A DNA stretch of 64,000 nucleotides from Taxillus chinensis (lineage: Eukaryota; Streptophyta; Magnoliopsida; Santalales; Loranthaceae), in NCBI GenBank assembly GCA_023512835.1, contig JAKCVP010000402.1, positions 403,290-467,289 of the forward strand. The letters are read 5' to 3'. Under the pieces are notes generated by a model. The model had not been told where the DNA came from, ran no database searches, and saw only the letters and a program-made list of their open reading frames with translations. This document shows positions 43,114 through 55,049 of the stretch, piece after piece; position 1 is the stretch's first letter, and the number at the start of each line of letters is the position of its first letter. The position numbers and the translations under genes were made by a program.

Positions 43114-45225
43114 AACGCGAGGCGGTGGTCATTCCATGTACGAGACGAGACGAGACGTGTGAGACAGAGCTCGAGACGCAGAAGTGGAGACGAAAAAACG
43201 AACGAAGGACGATCAGGATGGCAAGGCAGGGCGAAGGCGGACGGAAGTCGAGAAAACGGGTTGTGGTAAAGATCGCGATGCGGAGGCCAGCATTTCCGCG
43301 CGCCGTCCTGGTTGAGAAGTTGAAGGAGCGACAAGAAGACAGTAAAGTTTGGAGGACCAGGGGAGGAAGGGGAGGATAATTTGTCGCCGACGAAAGAAGT
43401 GCAGAGCTCAGCACAGCAGAGACAGTGGCTGCAGGGCATCAGCGTGAGACGAGGGTCGACGGGGCTTGAAGTTGGCTAGATATTCTTGGCGTTCAAGGGC
43501 GGGAGCGGTAGCTTAGCAAACCCCTGCATCATTTCATCGCGATCTGACAGCCGAACAATGCCATGGCTGCTGTGTACAAGCATATACATGGGCGCCGTTC
43601 GCCTTAGCAGCCTCTGCGACACTGGCAGTGGTAATGACCGGAGCGCACCACAACCCTCCCAACCTCTTGCGCGCAGGAGACTTGGGACGAAATGCCAACC
43701 GTGGTCTGCTACTTGAACGTGCACCTGAAACAGTCAGCGTCTGCTCGCATTCCCGACGTGCGTCCGCAAGCACTACAACGTCGCCAAACAGGCTTGGTCT
43801 GGAGTAGGTCTATGCAGGAAGTTCGCAGAGGCTGCATCCCTGGGCGGCTTTGGAGCCATTGCTGAGGCTGTCAGCACCGTCGGGCTTCGAGAAATCTTCA
43901 GATCGAGTCGTCCCATGTGAAGAGTATATTGACGCTAACGACAACTAGCTAGGACGTAGATCTTGACTGCCATTTCCACCGTAGCTAGACCCCACCGGCG
44001 CACCCAAGTACAAGCCTTTGGCCCACTGTCTAAACTTATCATGACCTCTTGTTTGCGGTAGAAGTCAACGCGCACATGCTTTGCACTCCGCACGTCAATC
44101 ATCAGCCCCAGGGCGTCGATGTCTGCCATGATCGCCGTTCCCTCTGGAATGTGGCTGTGGGACGACTCATTTCCTGCTTGTTATCAGGAGTACCAGGAAG
44201 TGGACTCACAGTGAGCATACATCGAATCGTCACTCTTGCAATGTAATGCGCTGTCCATCAGGGCTTTGCCCCATCGCGAAGAACTCCAGATAGCCTCGCT
44301 CAGTCAGCTTCAGGGCGGATCGCTTTGCTCTTCGACCAGCGTGAAGAGCAGCTCGTCAAGCTGCTACTCCAAGTCCATCCTTTTGTCATGCTGAAAAGAC
44401 CTTGATTATCACACGTGCATTGTAACGACATGAAGGGAGCTCGTGTCGGGCAGTGCAAGTCCTCTGAGCATTATGAACCCGCGAAGTAAGGCTTACGTCA
44501 AGTAAAGCGGAAGCTGCAAGGTCAATGCCCATTTCTGTCCGCTCGCTCTCAAGGTAAGCACGGCTTGGCCCTTCGATTCAAAGCAAATTCTAACCGTCTT
44601 CAGTTGAGCTCAGCTGCATTCGAGCACGTCCTACGTACTCACAATTGCATCCTACCTGGTGGCTTTGTGTAGAGACGGGGTAGGTGACTGTGAGACAATC
44701 GTACGGCGTACAGCACAAAGTAAGTTGAGGTCAAAAAGTACTGAAGCTCACCGTGCTCACGACCAGTCCAGACTCTAGATTTGCACCTACGAATCTACGA
44801 TCACTGTCACATTGCCCAATCTAACATGCTAGGATCACTCAAAATACATACCCTCTCTCGCGGTCAAGTAGACGTAGTGCAAGGCGATGGCACTGTCCTG
44901 CCTCAAACTCAAAGTCAACGTCTGAAGATGGCACATTAATTCGTTGCGCGCTGCGCCCAGACCATTGATGGCCGATATTCCACATCGAGTCAAGTGCCGC
45001 ACCTGGTGCACAAGAAGTATGGCTACGCGAAACAAGCCTCATGGGCTTTCGTTGGTCGTATTCATGCCCTGCAGCCAGTATTCCATAGTATGCTATTTCC
45101 CTCATTGCGCCGGTCCCATGCTATACCTGTTCCGCGAAATCGCGGTATCGCGGAGTCTCAGCGTCTTCAAGAGTCCGAGAGACATCGTGCTAGTCTCATT
45201 TTGTCAGATCAAGATCTGCGTGCAC
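43114..45225. other. Gene-poor region with possible coding relics
   Basis: About 2.1 kb without a supported gene. The first 320 bases are the TBC promoter. Between 43,476 and 44,130 the minus strand has several short protein-like frames in different registers, for example one with VADHGWHFVPSLLRARGW and another with MADIDALGLMIDVRSAKHVRV. None joins to a recognisable family. The rest, to 45,225, holds nothing I can support. Confidence 0.4.
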
Positions 45226-45804
45226 CTATAGGCTTAGTCTATCGAGGCTCAGCCTATCTTGACTGTTGTATCGCTTGACCATGCCTAGCTTATAGTATTT
45301 CTCTTCGCCAGTGGCTGTCCTACCACCAATGTACCATGTCTGTGGTCCAATAGAATCTCTGAAAGCGCTCTTGCCTCCGCCGTCGTAACTCGAGTCAGAC
45401 CCTCTTCGTGCTCCACCCCTTGTCGCACTTGGTGTCCGGCTCTGATGTTGGAAGGTGCCTCCACTGCCTGTTGGCGTCGGCGATCGTGGTATCGGTAGCC
45501 CAATAGGCGATGTTCCCGGTGTCGTTGCTCGTGCATGTCTTTGAACTGCTGTGGGGAATGACATTGGGGCAGATCTTAGGCTCTCAAACGACGACGCATC
45601 TGATGTTGGAGCATTATCCCAGTTCGCCGAGCTTGAGTTGGCCTTCGTGGTGACGGAAGATGCGCCTACCGCTGCCGAAGCTGTACTGCTTGTAGATGCT
45701 GGCGACTTGGGCTGTGCTGGAGGGTAGTACTTCTGTCCTGTACGGAAGGCGGAGAAGAAGGAGGTGAAGAAGGTTGGGCCTCCTCTATTCGAAGGAGAAG
45801 CCAT
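45226..45804 (-). CDS. Conserved fungal hypothetical protein
   Basis: A single exon of 192 residues. The N-terminus MASPSNRGGPTFFTSFFSAF and the C-terminus WYIGGRTATGEEKYYKLGMV, followed by a direct repeat DRLSLDRLSL, look conserved. The middle is a Ser/Thr/Pro-rich disordered region. I recognise it as a type of small ascomycete protein of unknown function. There is no signal peptide, membrane segment or catalytic motif. The patterned ends and open frame argue for a real gene. Confidence 0.75.
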   Translation of the reverse strand: MASPSNRGGPTFFTSFFSAFRTGQKYYPPAQPKSPASTSSTASAAVGASSVTTKANSSSANWDNAPTSDASSFESLRSAPMSFPTAVQRHARATTPGTSPIGLPIPRSPTPTGSGGTFQHQSRTPSATRGGARRGSDSSYDGGGKSAFRDSIGPQTWYIGGRTATGEEKYYKLGMVKRYNSQDRLSLDRLSL

Positions 45805-46568
45805 GGCGAGCTGTGATTCGGTTACAGACCAGCAGAATGCTGTTACTGTGTGTGCCGACAGTCAGAGCGTGACGAGGGGGTTGACTCTCGGACTGAGAGT
45901 TGAAGCACAAGTAGCGATGCCGCAGGGCCGTGCGGAAGCTCGGAGGGGCCGCGATCTCTGTATATGTACCGATGGCTTTGACAAGCACAGCAGACACCAA
46001 GGCGATAAAGCTCGCGTAGGATATGGATATCGATTTGGGTTCGCGGTGATGATGGGCGTAGCGGGGTAGCGACCGTATTTGGTAGACGGGATTTGTTGGA
46101 GGATTCTTGGACGGACCCCGATCCGAACAGGGCTGCTTTCTGTATGCTTTAGGCTAGATTCCTTGTTTTACAACCTAGTTCTGGCGGTCTCTGCTTTGTG
46201 CGCAGATTGTAAGCAAGTGATGGAATCCGTAGTTGAGATGGATGTTGTCTGGAGTGACCGTAAGGGACTCAGTGGGGGTAGCGGTAAATCCCGGAGAAGT
46301 CAAAGATCGCCGATGTCACCAGAGCACAGACGAGAGATGTTCCGGAGCGCGAGTTCGTAATCACTAGACATGACTGGTCACCAGAGCTTCATGAGGCTCC
46401 GGTGCCATCCAGACTCTACCAACCTACAAACAGTATACAGTGTGTATCATCCGCCGCGTGCATATTGCGCGCCGATGATGCCAGGGCACGGGCTCCTGTT
46501 CAGATGCTCGTGCCTGGCAGCATACTCAGCCTCGATCAGGCCGTGAGGGTAGACATATTTGCGCAGAC
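45805..46568. other. Intergenic region
   Basis: About 760 bases between the hypothetical protein's start and the end of the Mcp1-like gene, both on the minus strand. No coding sequence is supported. Confidence 0.5.
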
Positions 46569-47531
46569 TTAGACTAGTCTGTCTAGGTACGGCACATGGC
46601 GATACAGTTCCTCGTACAGCCGCGCCACAAATGCCGGACGCTGGACCTTGCCAGCACGGCCTATCACTCCCAGGCCACCTGCAAGCCATGCTCCTGCTAC
46701 GGCAAAAGAGATGCTCCCGATGACCCACTGTCGGCGCTTCCTGCGCAATTGTAGCTTGGCTCCTGCTTCTCCCGCTCCAAGCTGCTGAGGCATCCATCCT
46801 GTCCAGTACGCCCATCCTCCGATGATGTGGGCAGAGGTAATGCCTACAAGCGCAGTGAAGCCGACACACCCGACTATCGGCGCTATAGCTATACCATGAC
46901 TGACAAAGTCTATGCCGATTCCACTGCTGTCTCCCTCGACCCTAACGGGCAATCCGCGAGTGATGGCAGCGTGACCGATCACGAGAGGTATCGCGAGGTA
47001 GCCCAGGATAGCTTGGCTGCTGATGCGCAAGCTCTGGCGTTTCCTGTATTCTCTTTTTTCTATTCGTGTTTCAGCGCCTGCATGCTTGTATGCCACATGC
47101 CTGCGGTACAGGCGTAGTGACACGCCTGACAAAATGTGCGCGGCGAGCGGAAGGATCACGACGAGCGGCTCTGCCAGTGGCCATGATTGATAATATGGGC
47201 GAGTGAGGAGGAGGTATTTGTTGGACTCGTCGATGGAACGCGTAATTAGAGGTATTAGACCCGTGTTCGTGATGTGAAAGGCTGCAAATATAGTAAAGGT
47301 GTATGAGGTGTACTTTTGTATCCGGTGCAGGTAGAACGCGGGTCTATGCGTTCGAAGCCCCAGCGTTTGGGATCTTGCGGGCGGCGGGAAGTAACCCTCT
47401 TCCGAAAAGGGCGCGTCTTCCTCAACAGGTGAGGGATCCAAGACCTCAAGGGCCGGTGGTGAGGGTTCTGGAGGTGTTTGCGAGGACATATCTGGCATAC
47501 TTCGAGGAATAGACGCAATCCAAAGTCTCAT
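46569..47531 (-). CDS. mcp1: Mcp1-like multi-pass mitochondrial membrane protein
   Basis: A single exon of 320 residues. Possible starts are 47531, 47498 and 47489; the N-terminal ~70 residues are variable. The core carries HRIQKYTSYTFTIFAAFH and hydrophobic segments around residues 80-100, 120-140, 180-200, 230-250 and 275-300. The recurrent pattern of His near the end of transmembrane helices is like that in Mcp1 (DUF1691), an outer-membrane protein linked to lipid exchange at organelle contact sites. It shares a 256-base divergent promoter with the C2H2 gene. The assignment is by overall pattern and a few blocks. Confidence 0.75.
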   Translation of the reverse strand: MRLWIASIPRSMPDMSSQTPPEPSPPALEVLDPSPVEEDAPFSEEGYFPPPARSQTLGLRTHRPAFYLHRIQKYTSYTFTIFAAFHITNTGLIPLITRSIDESNKYLLLTRPYYQSWPLAEPLVVILPLAAHILSGVSLRLYRRHVAYKHAGAETRIEKREYRKRQSLRISSQAILGYLAIPLVIGHAAITRGLPVRVEGDSSGIGIDFVSHGIAIAPIVGCVGFTALVGITSAHIIGGWAYWTGWMPQQLGAGEAGAKLQLRRKRRQWVIGSISFAVAGAWLAGGLGVIGRAGKVQRPAFVARLYEELYRHVPYLDRLV

Positions 47532-47787
47532 ACCAAATTCCGAGTTGGCGATTGGCTTCCGGCACAGGCCCAGGCGCGCCAGCCAGGAACTTTATTTCTT
47601 GACGATCTCCAACCGTCACCAGGCACGTCTCTCACACCTACCTACCGTGTCTGCGCACTCGTGCCCATAGCATTTTGCAATACTCACTCAAACACGCCAG
47701 TTTACTCCTCGTTGCATAGCGCGAGAGAGATTGGTCTGACAGCTTCGTCCTCCTGCGTACGGTCCAGGTGACGTCTAAACAACAGTG
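47532..47787. promoter_or_regulatory. Compact divergent promoter
   Basis: Only 256 bases separate the outermost Mcp1-like start and the C2H2 gene start, so both transcripts must start here. The plus strand includes CT- and CAC-rich leader sequence after 47,620. Confidence 0.6.
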
Positions 47788-48306
47788 ATGGGCCCACCAT
47801 TGCTACCACCGCCGGCAGCCGCCCGCGCGCAATTCTTCTGCGAGATCTGTGCAAAGTCATATTCTCGCCAGAACGAGCTCGACAAACACTTCGTCAGCTA
47901 CGAACACACGCACAATGTCCGTCGTGGGGAGCTCAGCTCGCTGAATCGCAATCTTGCCAGCAAAGCCCGCCAGTCAAACAGCAAGAACGAAGACACCGAG
48001 GTTGTTAGGGCTATTCAAGTAGAAGAAACACCAGCAAAGCCAAAGAAAAAAGGTGGTTTCAAGAAAAGTGGGTTCGTCAGTATCGCCAAAGCCGACAACA
48101 CTGCAGCGGATGCGCCGGCCGCAACCCCCGAGAAGAGGGAGCATGTTATGACCGCGCCGGGACCTGGTCTTCACCAGTCCAGCGAAGAGACCGGGAATAT
48201 AAGTCTCAAGAGCACGGAGCAAGATTATAATCCTAGAATGCCTTCTGGGTGCGGACCAACATGCTCCTGCCCTACTGCTAGAGCTATGCATGTCAACGTA
48301 GGCTGA
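47788..48306 (+). CDS. C2H2 zinc-finger protein
   Basis: A single exon of about 172 residues starting at MGPPLLPPP. One zinc finger is visible: FCEICAKSYSRQNELDKHFVSYEHTH, with CxxC and a widely spaced His pair. After it comes a basic segment (KPKKKGGFKKSGFVSI) typical of the fungal single-finger family related to nuclear G-patch or RNA-binding cofactors. The C-terminus has a Cys-rich ending (MPSGCGPTCSCPTARAM) that does not look conserved. A spliced form beyond here cannot be excluded. Confidence 0.75.
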   Translation: MGPPLLPPPAAARAQFFCEICAKSYSRQNELDKHFVSYEHTHNVRRGELSSLNRNLASKARQSNSKNEDTEVVRAIQVEETPAKPKKKGGFKKSGFVSIAKADNTAADAPAATPEKREHVMTAPGPGLHQSSEETGNISLKSTEQDYNPRMPSGCGPTCSCPTARAMHVNVG

Positions 48307-50357
48307 GACAAGATGCCGAGCAGACAGGATCGCTAAAAGTTGGGAAAGCAAAAGCATTGACAAGCAGATGACGAGCTTGCAGACTGTGAATCTTAATTCA
48401 GTGCCGCATGAGGGGTATATGCGCTTGGGCTCAGCACAGTGTCTCCAGCTCTGTCGAGTCAGATCAAACCACGCAGCCCATTTATTTCCGGCATGTTGAA
48501 GTCATTGTCTTGATAATGGCTTTTGGTCTGAAGACTGACGCCTGTTCAAGATAGTCCTTGTCATCCGACGGGTGGTGGACGTCTGGCCCAGCAACGATGC
48601 GACTTTGCACCACTATTGATTGCAGATACATGTCTTCAAATCGATCAGTTCTGCCTGGCCGATATTGAGGCATTCACATTTCGACTAGTGCAAAGAGGAA
48701 GGGGTCGTTTGAAAGCTACAGGGCATGGGCAACGACAGCAGGCCTCACAGGTTGACTTGAATACCTTTAATTGTAAGGCCTCGTGCATCGATAGCACTAG
48801 TTCTCATGACAACCAGGGGGCGGACCCCATCTAGTTGCGTCTACTGTGACGCGAGGCGTGTGGAGCAGACAAATCGAAATGGGTTCAAAGCTCGGTCTGA
48901 CAGCTGTTGTCGAGAGGACGGCGTACATAGGAAACGTGCAGGAACAGAACGAGCCCCAAAGCGGGGCCGTATGAAATTTCAGCAACCCCCTTCTGACTGC
49001 GCACCACACTACTTCGAATTCAATCTGGCCGTTGGAATGTGAGTGGAACCGACTCAGGTGGTTTCGGCGTCTTGTCGCTCCATAGACCTAGGTGGAAGAC
49101 CAAGTCAGGATATCCACTCATGAGCCAGAGAGCGAACCCAGAGCTCCGGCATGGCTCTTAAGCTTGTGAGATGGAGTCAAAGAAGCTGGAATCAGGGTCA
49201 TCACCCAGAGCGTGGAAATCGCCGTGAGTGGTAGTCTGTGGTCGCTGCCAGCGATTCGAAACACGCCAGGCACAGTGTTGCACAGGGAAGGAGTAAGCGC
49301 CTCGACACGCGCTTAAGCTGCAGCCAGCCAGGGTAAGTGGCACATGGAGGTCTCCATGGTGGCTGCAGGCACCGATGTCATTACGCAACGCTGTGGTTGC
49401 AATGGCAGTAAACTGCCATTGATGGCCAGGATGAGGCAGCCGACAGTCGAGATGAGGGGATTATTCGTGAGCGGTCGTAAGCGTTGGAAGCCCTACGCCT
49501 TCCAAGAAACAGCGTTTCAACAGGAGGGGAAGTGTGCATGATGAGCCATAGGCAGGGCATTGGGCGCGTGTGGCCCAGGAGTCGAAGGACGCGGAGTCAT
49601 GCGTGTCAGTGATGGACAGCAGGCTGAAACGCACTCAGGGCCACGAAGGCCAGTCATGCCGCTCCTTCCTGGCGTGGCGCTAGCTCTAAGCGTCAGATCG
49701 CCCTCAATGACAGGTGGGCGGACACATCCCTAGTCTTACAATGGACCTGCTGATGGGGACCCCACGAGCAGCCCTGGCACCTCTATGACCCAGTCTACCC
49801 GCTCCATCGCGACTCATTAGTTGAGTGTCATCCTTGCCAGGCCCCAGATACGGTATGGTCAATTGTCCCAACTGAAGCGCCAGGGATGCTTCCAGTCAGC
49901 CACACTTGCACTCTATTTCAGACTTCAGACATCAGCGTCGTCTCCTCCCAAGCGCAGTGCCACTGCTCGTTGCGAATCAACTTGTGTCTGTGGGCGCCTG
50001 CCTACCTAATGAAAGACTCATGCATCCAACTCCAGTGCCTTTGTCGCTCGCGCTAGCGTCCCACTCTCTGTTTCTGTGTATATCTGCCCGACTTCCCCCT
50101 TGCAATGAGAGACTTGACCTCCTTCTCTCCAGGTGATCCTCTCTTACAGTTCTCGTTCTTTCTCGAGTCTCTCATCTTGCTTTCTCTCGTGTAGCACCTG
50201 TCTTGTTCCTTTACACAGCTTTCATTCGTTTTCACTAGACGCCTTGCTGCATCCTGACGATCCTTCCCACGACTTACTACGTTAACGACATACTTGCATT
50301 GCAGAAGCACTCCGGCGCCTTTGACGACCTGCACTTTCATTTGCATCATCTCACAGG
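48307..50357. other. Long intergenic region upstream of the mucin-like gene
   Basis: About 2 kb without a supported gene. The 3' part (about 50,000-50,357) is a strongly pyrimidine-rich leader leading to the mucin-like gene. Small open frames at 48,616-49,541 show no family resemblance. Confidence 0.5.
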
Positions 50358-53300
50358 ATGAGATTCCTCAACGCCTTCGTGGCTGTCTCTGCCGCAACAG
50401 GCACAGCGCTGGCCGCTGTGGTACGCATGAAACTCATTCCATTCGGGCGCCAGCACTGACAAGCAATCACAGCACAAGCGCCAGAACCCCCAGCAGTACT
50501 CTCCTCAGCCATACGGAGGAACGTCAGCTGGAGTTTCTTCCCCTGTCCAGACATCAGTAGCGCCACCGTATGGCGCACTTACTTCAGCACCTGCAGTCTC
50601 CTCTGCTATTCAGAGCTCCGTCGTACCTCAGCCGTACGGAGGCCCCTCTTCCAACGTGGTCTCCCCCGCTGCAAGTTCAGCGCCTCCCCCATACGCTGCT
50701 CCTTCTTCCAATGTCGTCTCCCCCGCCCAGAGCTCAGCAGTGCCTCCGCCATATGGATCGCCTTCTTCCGATGTCATTTCGCCTCCAAGTTCAGCTCCTC
50801 CACCATATGCTGCTCCCTCCTCCAATGTGGTCTCTCCCATTCCAAGTTCAGCTCCTCCACCATATGTTGCGCCCTCCTCTAATGTGGTCTCTCCCATTCC
50901 AAGTTCAGCTCCTCCACCATATGCTGCTCCCTCTTCGAATGTGGTCTCTCCCATCCCCAGTTCAGCTCCTCCACCATATTCTGCTCCCTCTTCGAACGTG
51001 GTCTCCTCTCTCCAGAGCTCGGCTCCTTCTCCTTACGCTGCGCCCTCTACTGGAGTGACGTCCGCCATCCAGAGCTCGGCAGTACCTCGGCCTTATGGAT
51101 CGCCCTCTTCAAATGTCGTCTCTCCTGTTCAAAGCTCGGTCGTGCCTCTACCGTACGGCGCACCTTCCAGTGCAGTAACGACCGTTGCCCAGAGCTCGGT
51201 TGTGCTTCAGCCATACGGGCCGCCATCTTCGAACGTCGTCTCCCCAATCCCGAGTTCGGCAGCGCCGCCTTCATATGGTGCGCCCTCTAGTCTGCTGACC
51301 TCTGCCATTCAAAGTTCGGCGGCACACCAGCCAGACAGCACGCCTTCTTCGAAAGTGGTCTCGCCAGTTCAGAGCTCATTTGCTCCGCCCCCTTACGGTG
51401 CGCCTTCAACTGCAGTCCCATCTTCTGTACAGAGCTCGGCTGCGCCCCCACCATATGGTGCGCCTTCCTCCGCAGTGACATCAGGCATTCAGAGTTCGGT
51501 AATGCCTCAGCCATACGGATCCCCGTCGTCAGATGTGGTCTCACCAGTCCAGAGCTCGGCCACGCCTCCTCCATATGGAGTCCCTTCCTCAGGCGTATCA
51601 TCTCCAGTCCAGAGCTCGGTCGTTCTCCCGCCATCCAGCGTACCTGCGTCGGCTGTTACATCAGCTGTGCCAAGCTCCAACGCTGTACCGTCTTACGGGT
51701 CTCCATCATCTGCCGTCACCTCCGCCATCGAGATTTCTGTCATACCCTCGTATGGCGTGCCGTCATCAGTTGTCTCTTCACAAATCAGCAGTATTGCTTC
51801 GACCAGTCCGAGCGCCGTAGCGTCCTCGTATGGTATTCCGTCATCGGTTGTGCCCTCCCAAATCAGCAGTATTCCTTCAAGCGTACCCTCAAGTCAGGCC
51901 GTTTCTCCTCTCCCGAGCAGTGCACCTGCAGCTGTACCTTATGGAAGTGCTGTGCCGTCTTCAGCGGCTCCCTTGAGCTCTGTAGAGGTCAGCCCAATCC
52001 AGAGCAGCGTTGTGTCCTACGGCGGACCCATTCCATCTTCTGCTGTGCCAACGTCCATTGCTGCATCTAGCGTCGATCACTCTTCTCAGGCTCCTGCTTA
52101 TGGACCCACAAGTGCAATCTCGATTCAAATGCCTAGCCCAACATCGCAAGCCGTGCCTACCAGCGCAGCGAGCTATGGCGGCGCTTCGAGTATTGCTTCG
52201 TCTGGGGTCTCGAGCCCCGTGCCGGTAGCTCCCTCTGTAGGCACTGTGGCTATTGTCACCACTCAGATCACCGAGACTACGAGCATCTCCTGCACCGCGG
52301 GCCAAACAGTTACACAGGGGTCTTCGACAACGATTGTCACTTCGCCGACCGTAATTCCAATTACCTCCACACGTACAGTGACCATTACCTCGACAGGCAC
52401 TTTGACATCGACTTTGACATCTGCTCGGGAGACGGGGCCCGTCAATTCGACGCCTGTTGTTACGAGCCCTGCTGTTACCTCGGCCACACCTGCTGAGACC
52501 CCCAAGATAGTGACTACTGAATCCATCGAGACCACGACTCTTAGCTGCACAGCTGGACAGACAGTTACGCAAGGCTCATCGACCACTGTTGTTGCATCAC
52601 CCACAGTCTTGCCACTTACTATCACTCACACGATCACGTCTACCATTTCTTGTACAGCGTGTGCAGGTAAAAGTACCCAGCCTACTCCTTCTTCTGCACA
52701 GGCGACGGGGCCACTGAAGGTATCTACGCCTTCGTCGGTTGCCTCCCCTCCGAGCTCGCCAGTCTCTTACAACACACCTGTAACGAGCCAGGCTCCGGTC
52801 CCAACTCCTACTACTATTACGACCGAGGTTGTTGAGACTGTGACCTCCAGCTGCTCAGCCGGTCAAACCGTTGTGCAGGGCAGCTCGACGACTGTTTTCA
52901 CCCAAGCCACGACCGTTCGTTTGACCACGACGAGGACTCAAACGCTGACGTCCACGATCGTCAAAGAGACGTCGACCATTGCCACGTCGATTGCAAATTC
53001 CATCACTCCTTCGTCTGGCCGTGAAACTGGTGCGGTCAACACGCCGGCGCCAACCCCGATGACTCCGCAGACCATCACGACAGAGGTCGTTGAGACAACC
53101 ACACTCTCTTGTACACCTGGCTCAACATACACCATCAGCGGTACGCCCACGGTATTTACTTCGTCGACCCAGATTGTTCAACCCACCACGAGAACTCTGA
53201 CAATCACGTCCACGGTTGCCTGCACGACATGCGCAGCCCAGCAGACCACATTTGTCGCGACTTCTGCTGCCCCCTCGGAGGTGCTCTCGAGCGCGCCAGC

Positions 53301-53988
53301 GACTACTCCCACCCCATCGAGCGTCGTTGCTGCTCCTAATGGATCCTGCCCGTCTGGTTACATGAATGCACCAATCTCGCAGATAGGCGATGGCCAGCCG
53401 CAGGCTCCTGTTGCAACCTGCGTGCCGGTTTCTGCTGCAGCGTATACTCCGGGCCCTGCATCGTCAGGCGAAGTGTCTCCTGTTGGTGCATCAAGCGCGG
53501 CCATGTACGGTAGCTATCGCATTGTTGGGACCAGCACCATCACTTTGTACAGGACGAGCACGATTCCATGCACCAGCTGCATTGGTGGCTCGACCGTAAC
53601 ATCAGTAGCGGTGACGTCTGCTGTGGCCGTCACTTCTGACCTTCCTTCATCGCCCGCTGCGACTCCAGTTGCTTCAACGCCTGCTGCTGCCCCTGTCGCC
53701 TCGTCGCCTGCCGTTAGCTACGCAGCAAGCAGTGTGGCCCCGTCGCCGTTGCCGCCTTACCCAGTCCCATCCAGCAACGCGCCAGTTTACTATGGTGCAG
53801 GAACAGGCACCGTCGGCACCGCAAAGCCAACAGGATATGGCGTTGTGCACATGAGCCAGCAAGCGGTCGAGTCGCCCTTGCCCATGATGATTTCCTATCA
53901 CGGCGCTGCCTCATCTTTGTCTCCGAGGGGGGTGACTGGTGTCATTACTGCTATCTTGGTCAGCTTTGTTGGAATGATCGCTCTATGA
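50358..53988 (+). CDS. Mucin-like repeat-rich GPI-anchored cell-wall protein
   Basis: Two exons (50358-50420, 50473-53988) encode about 1,192 residues. The signal peptide MRFLNAFVAVSAATGTALAA is followed by a Kex2-type HKRQ site. The intron falls right after the signal, in phase 0. Residues ~30-510 are degenerate repeats of about 20 residues built on PYG(A/S)PSS-V(V/T)SP-QSS. Next come four copies of a longer unit of the form TTE-ETTTLSC-AGQTVTQGSSTTV-, each with a CxxC-like pair (SCTACAG, ACTTCAA). The C-terminus is a GPI signal: a small-residue site, then TGVITAILVSFVGMIAL. The composition (Ser, Thr, Pro, Ala) points to heavy O-glycosylation and an adhesin or wall mucin role. Repeat number may vary between strains. 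Confidence 0.88.
50500..51890 (+). repeat. Coding tandem repeat, ~60-bp units
   Basis: The mucin-like gene contains about 20 in-frame copies of a 57-66 bp unit encoding PPPYGAPSSNVVSP-like peptides. Four copies near 50,785-51,000 are almost identical, while later copies have diverged. It is a likely site of copy-number change. Confidence 0.85.
52255..53240 (+). repeat. Coding long repeat with cysteine pairs
   Basis: Four copies, about 250-280 bp apart, of a unit that encodes a Thr-rich strand, SC-AGQTV-, a Ser/Thr run and a TLT-T--C-C pair. Copies begin near 52,260, 52,510, 52,815 and 53,070. Spacers differ in length. Confidence 0.7.
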
Positions 53989-55049
53989 GCTTAATGACTT
54001 TGAGCGCTGCGCCATCTTCAAAATTTCTGTGTATACTGTCAAGTGGGGTTGTTGAATATTTTCATTTGGAGAGGCATCCTGCGTTCAGTCAAGGCCATTC
54101 GCCATCGCTGTGCGATCGGCACTTTCATAGAAATTCACTGCTTAATACATGTCTCGACTCGAGGAAATGCTGTCTGCCCGCCTGTTCGTGCTTCTGGACG
54201 GTCAACAAGTGCAGTCTCGCTCTTGGGCAGTGGCTAGACGACCAGCCCCAAGCTATTCTTAGTACCGGAGTACCTGTGGGTGGAGTGGGGATCGGCATGG
54301 CTAGCGGAGAGGCTCTCAGATCCGGCGATATGACAGCAACAAGGGATCATCACTGTCAATTAAAGTCAGCCTGGTCAGATGGCAGACCGGTCGATTGCGA
54401 TCAGCAGCACCCACCTAGAGATGCAGCGATGATTTAGAGTTGGCAGCAAGGCAGGTACGCTGGGGTAAAGTATCGTGTGGACTGTTTGTAGCGCCGGGCT
54501 TTGTGCGCAGAGGGCGTCCACGCGACCACCAGATTCCTGCGAAGGCCTAAGGCCCTAGGCCCAAGGCCCAAGGCCCAAGCCGCAAGGCAGGAGCGGCCCC
54601 GTCACCCTCGTCCAGACTCCTCTTAAGCTGCGCCCAGACACGTCTCATCAGCGCCTCTTCCTTTCCCCATCTCGATCACGTCGGTGACTTGTGTACAAGC
54701 CCCCCACGACGTCCTTAATTCCCTCCTTCGCTTCTCAGCCACAACTCTTGTTCTCCCTCAGCACGGTCATTTACCCATCTGCCCTTTCTTTGCATTTCCC
54801 ATTACACCCTCCTAGTACGTCACCAAAGGACGCTTGCCAGAACCGACTCTCCTACCAACCGCTACTGCCATCGTCCCCTGATCCTCCGCCATCATGCTCG
54901 AACATCGACGTCGCAGTCTCCTCTCCGCTCTCAATAGCAAGTACATATACGGCAAGCTCGTACGTAGCCATCCTTCACGCCGTCCCAACCAAACCGCCCA
55001 CTGACGCGGTCTATAGCCTCTCCTTCACAGCGTCATCTTCCTGCTCCAA
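53989..55049. other. Intergenic region
   Basis: About 1.06 kb. It contains the 3' end of the mucin-like gene, an AAGGCCC repeat and, after 54,640, a pyrimidine-rich leader to the Mpv17-family gene. No additional gene is supported. Confidence 0.5.
54541..54589. repeat. AAGGCCC heptamer repeat
   Basis: Five to six imperfect copies of AAGGCCC/AAGGCCT lie in a row, about 460 bases upstream of the Mpv17-family start. Each GGCC core is self-complementary, so the array could fold. Confidence 0.7.
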
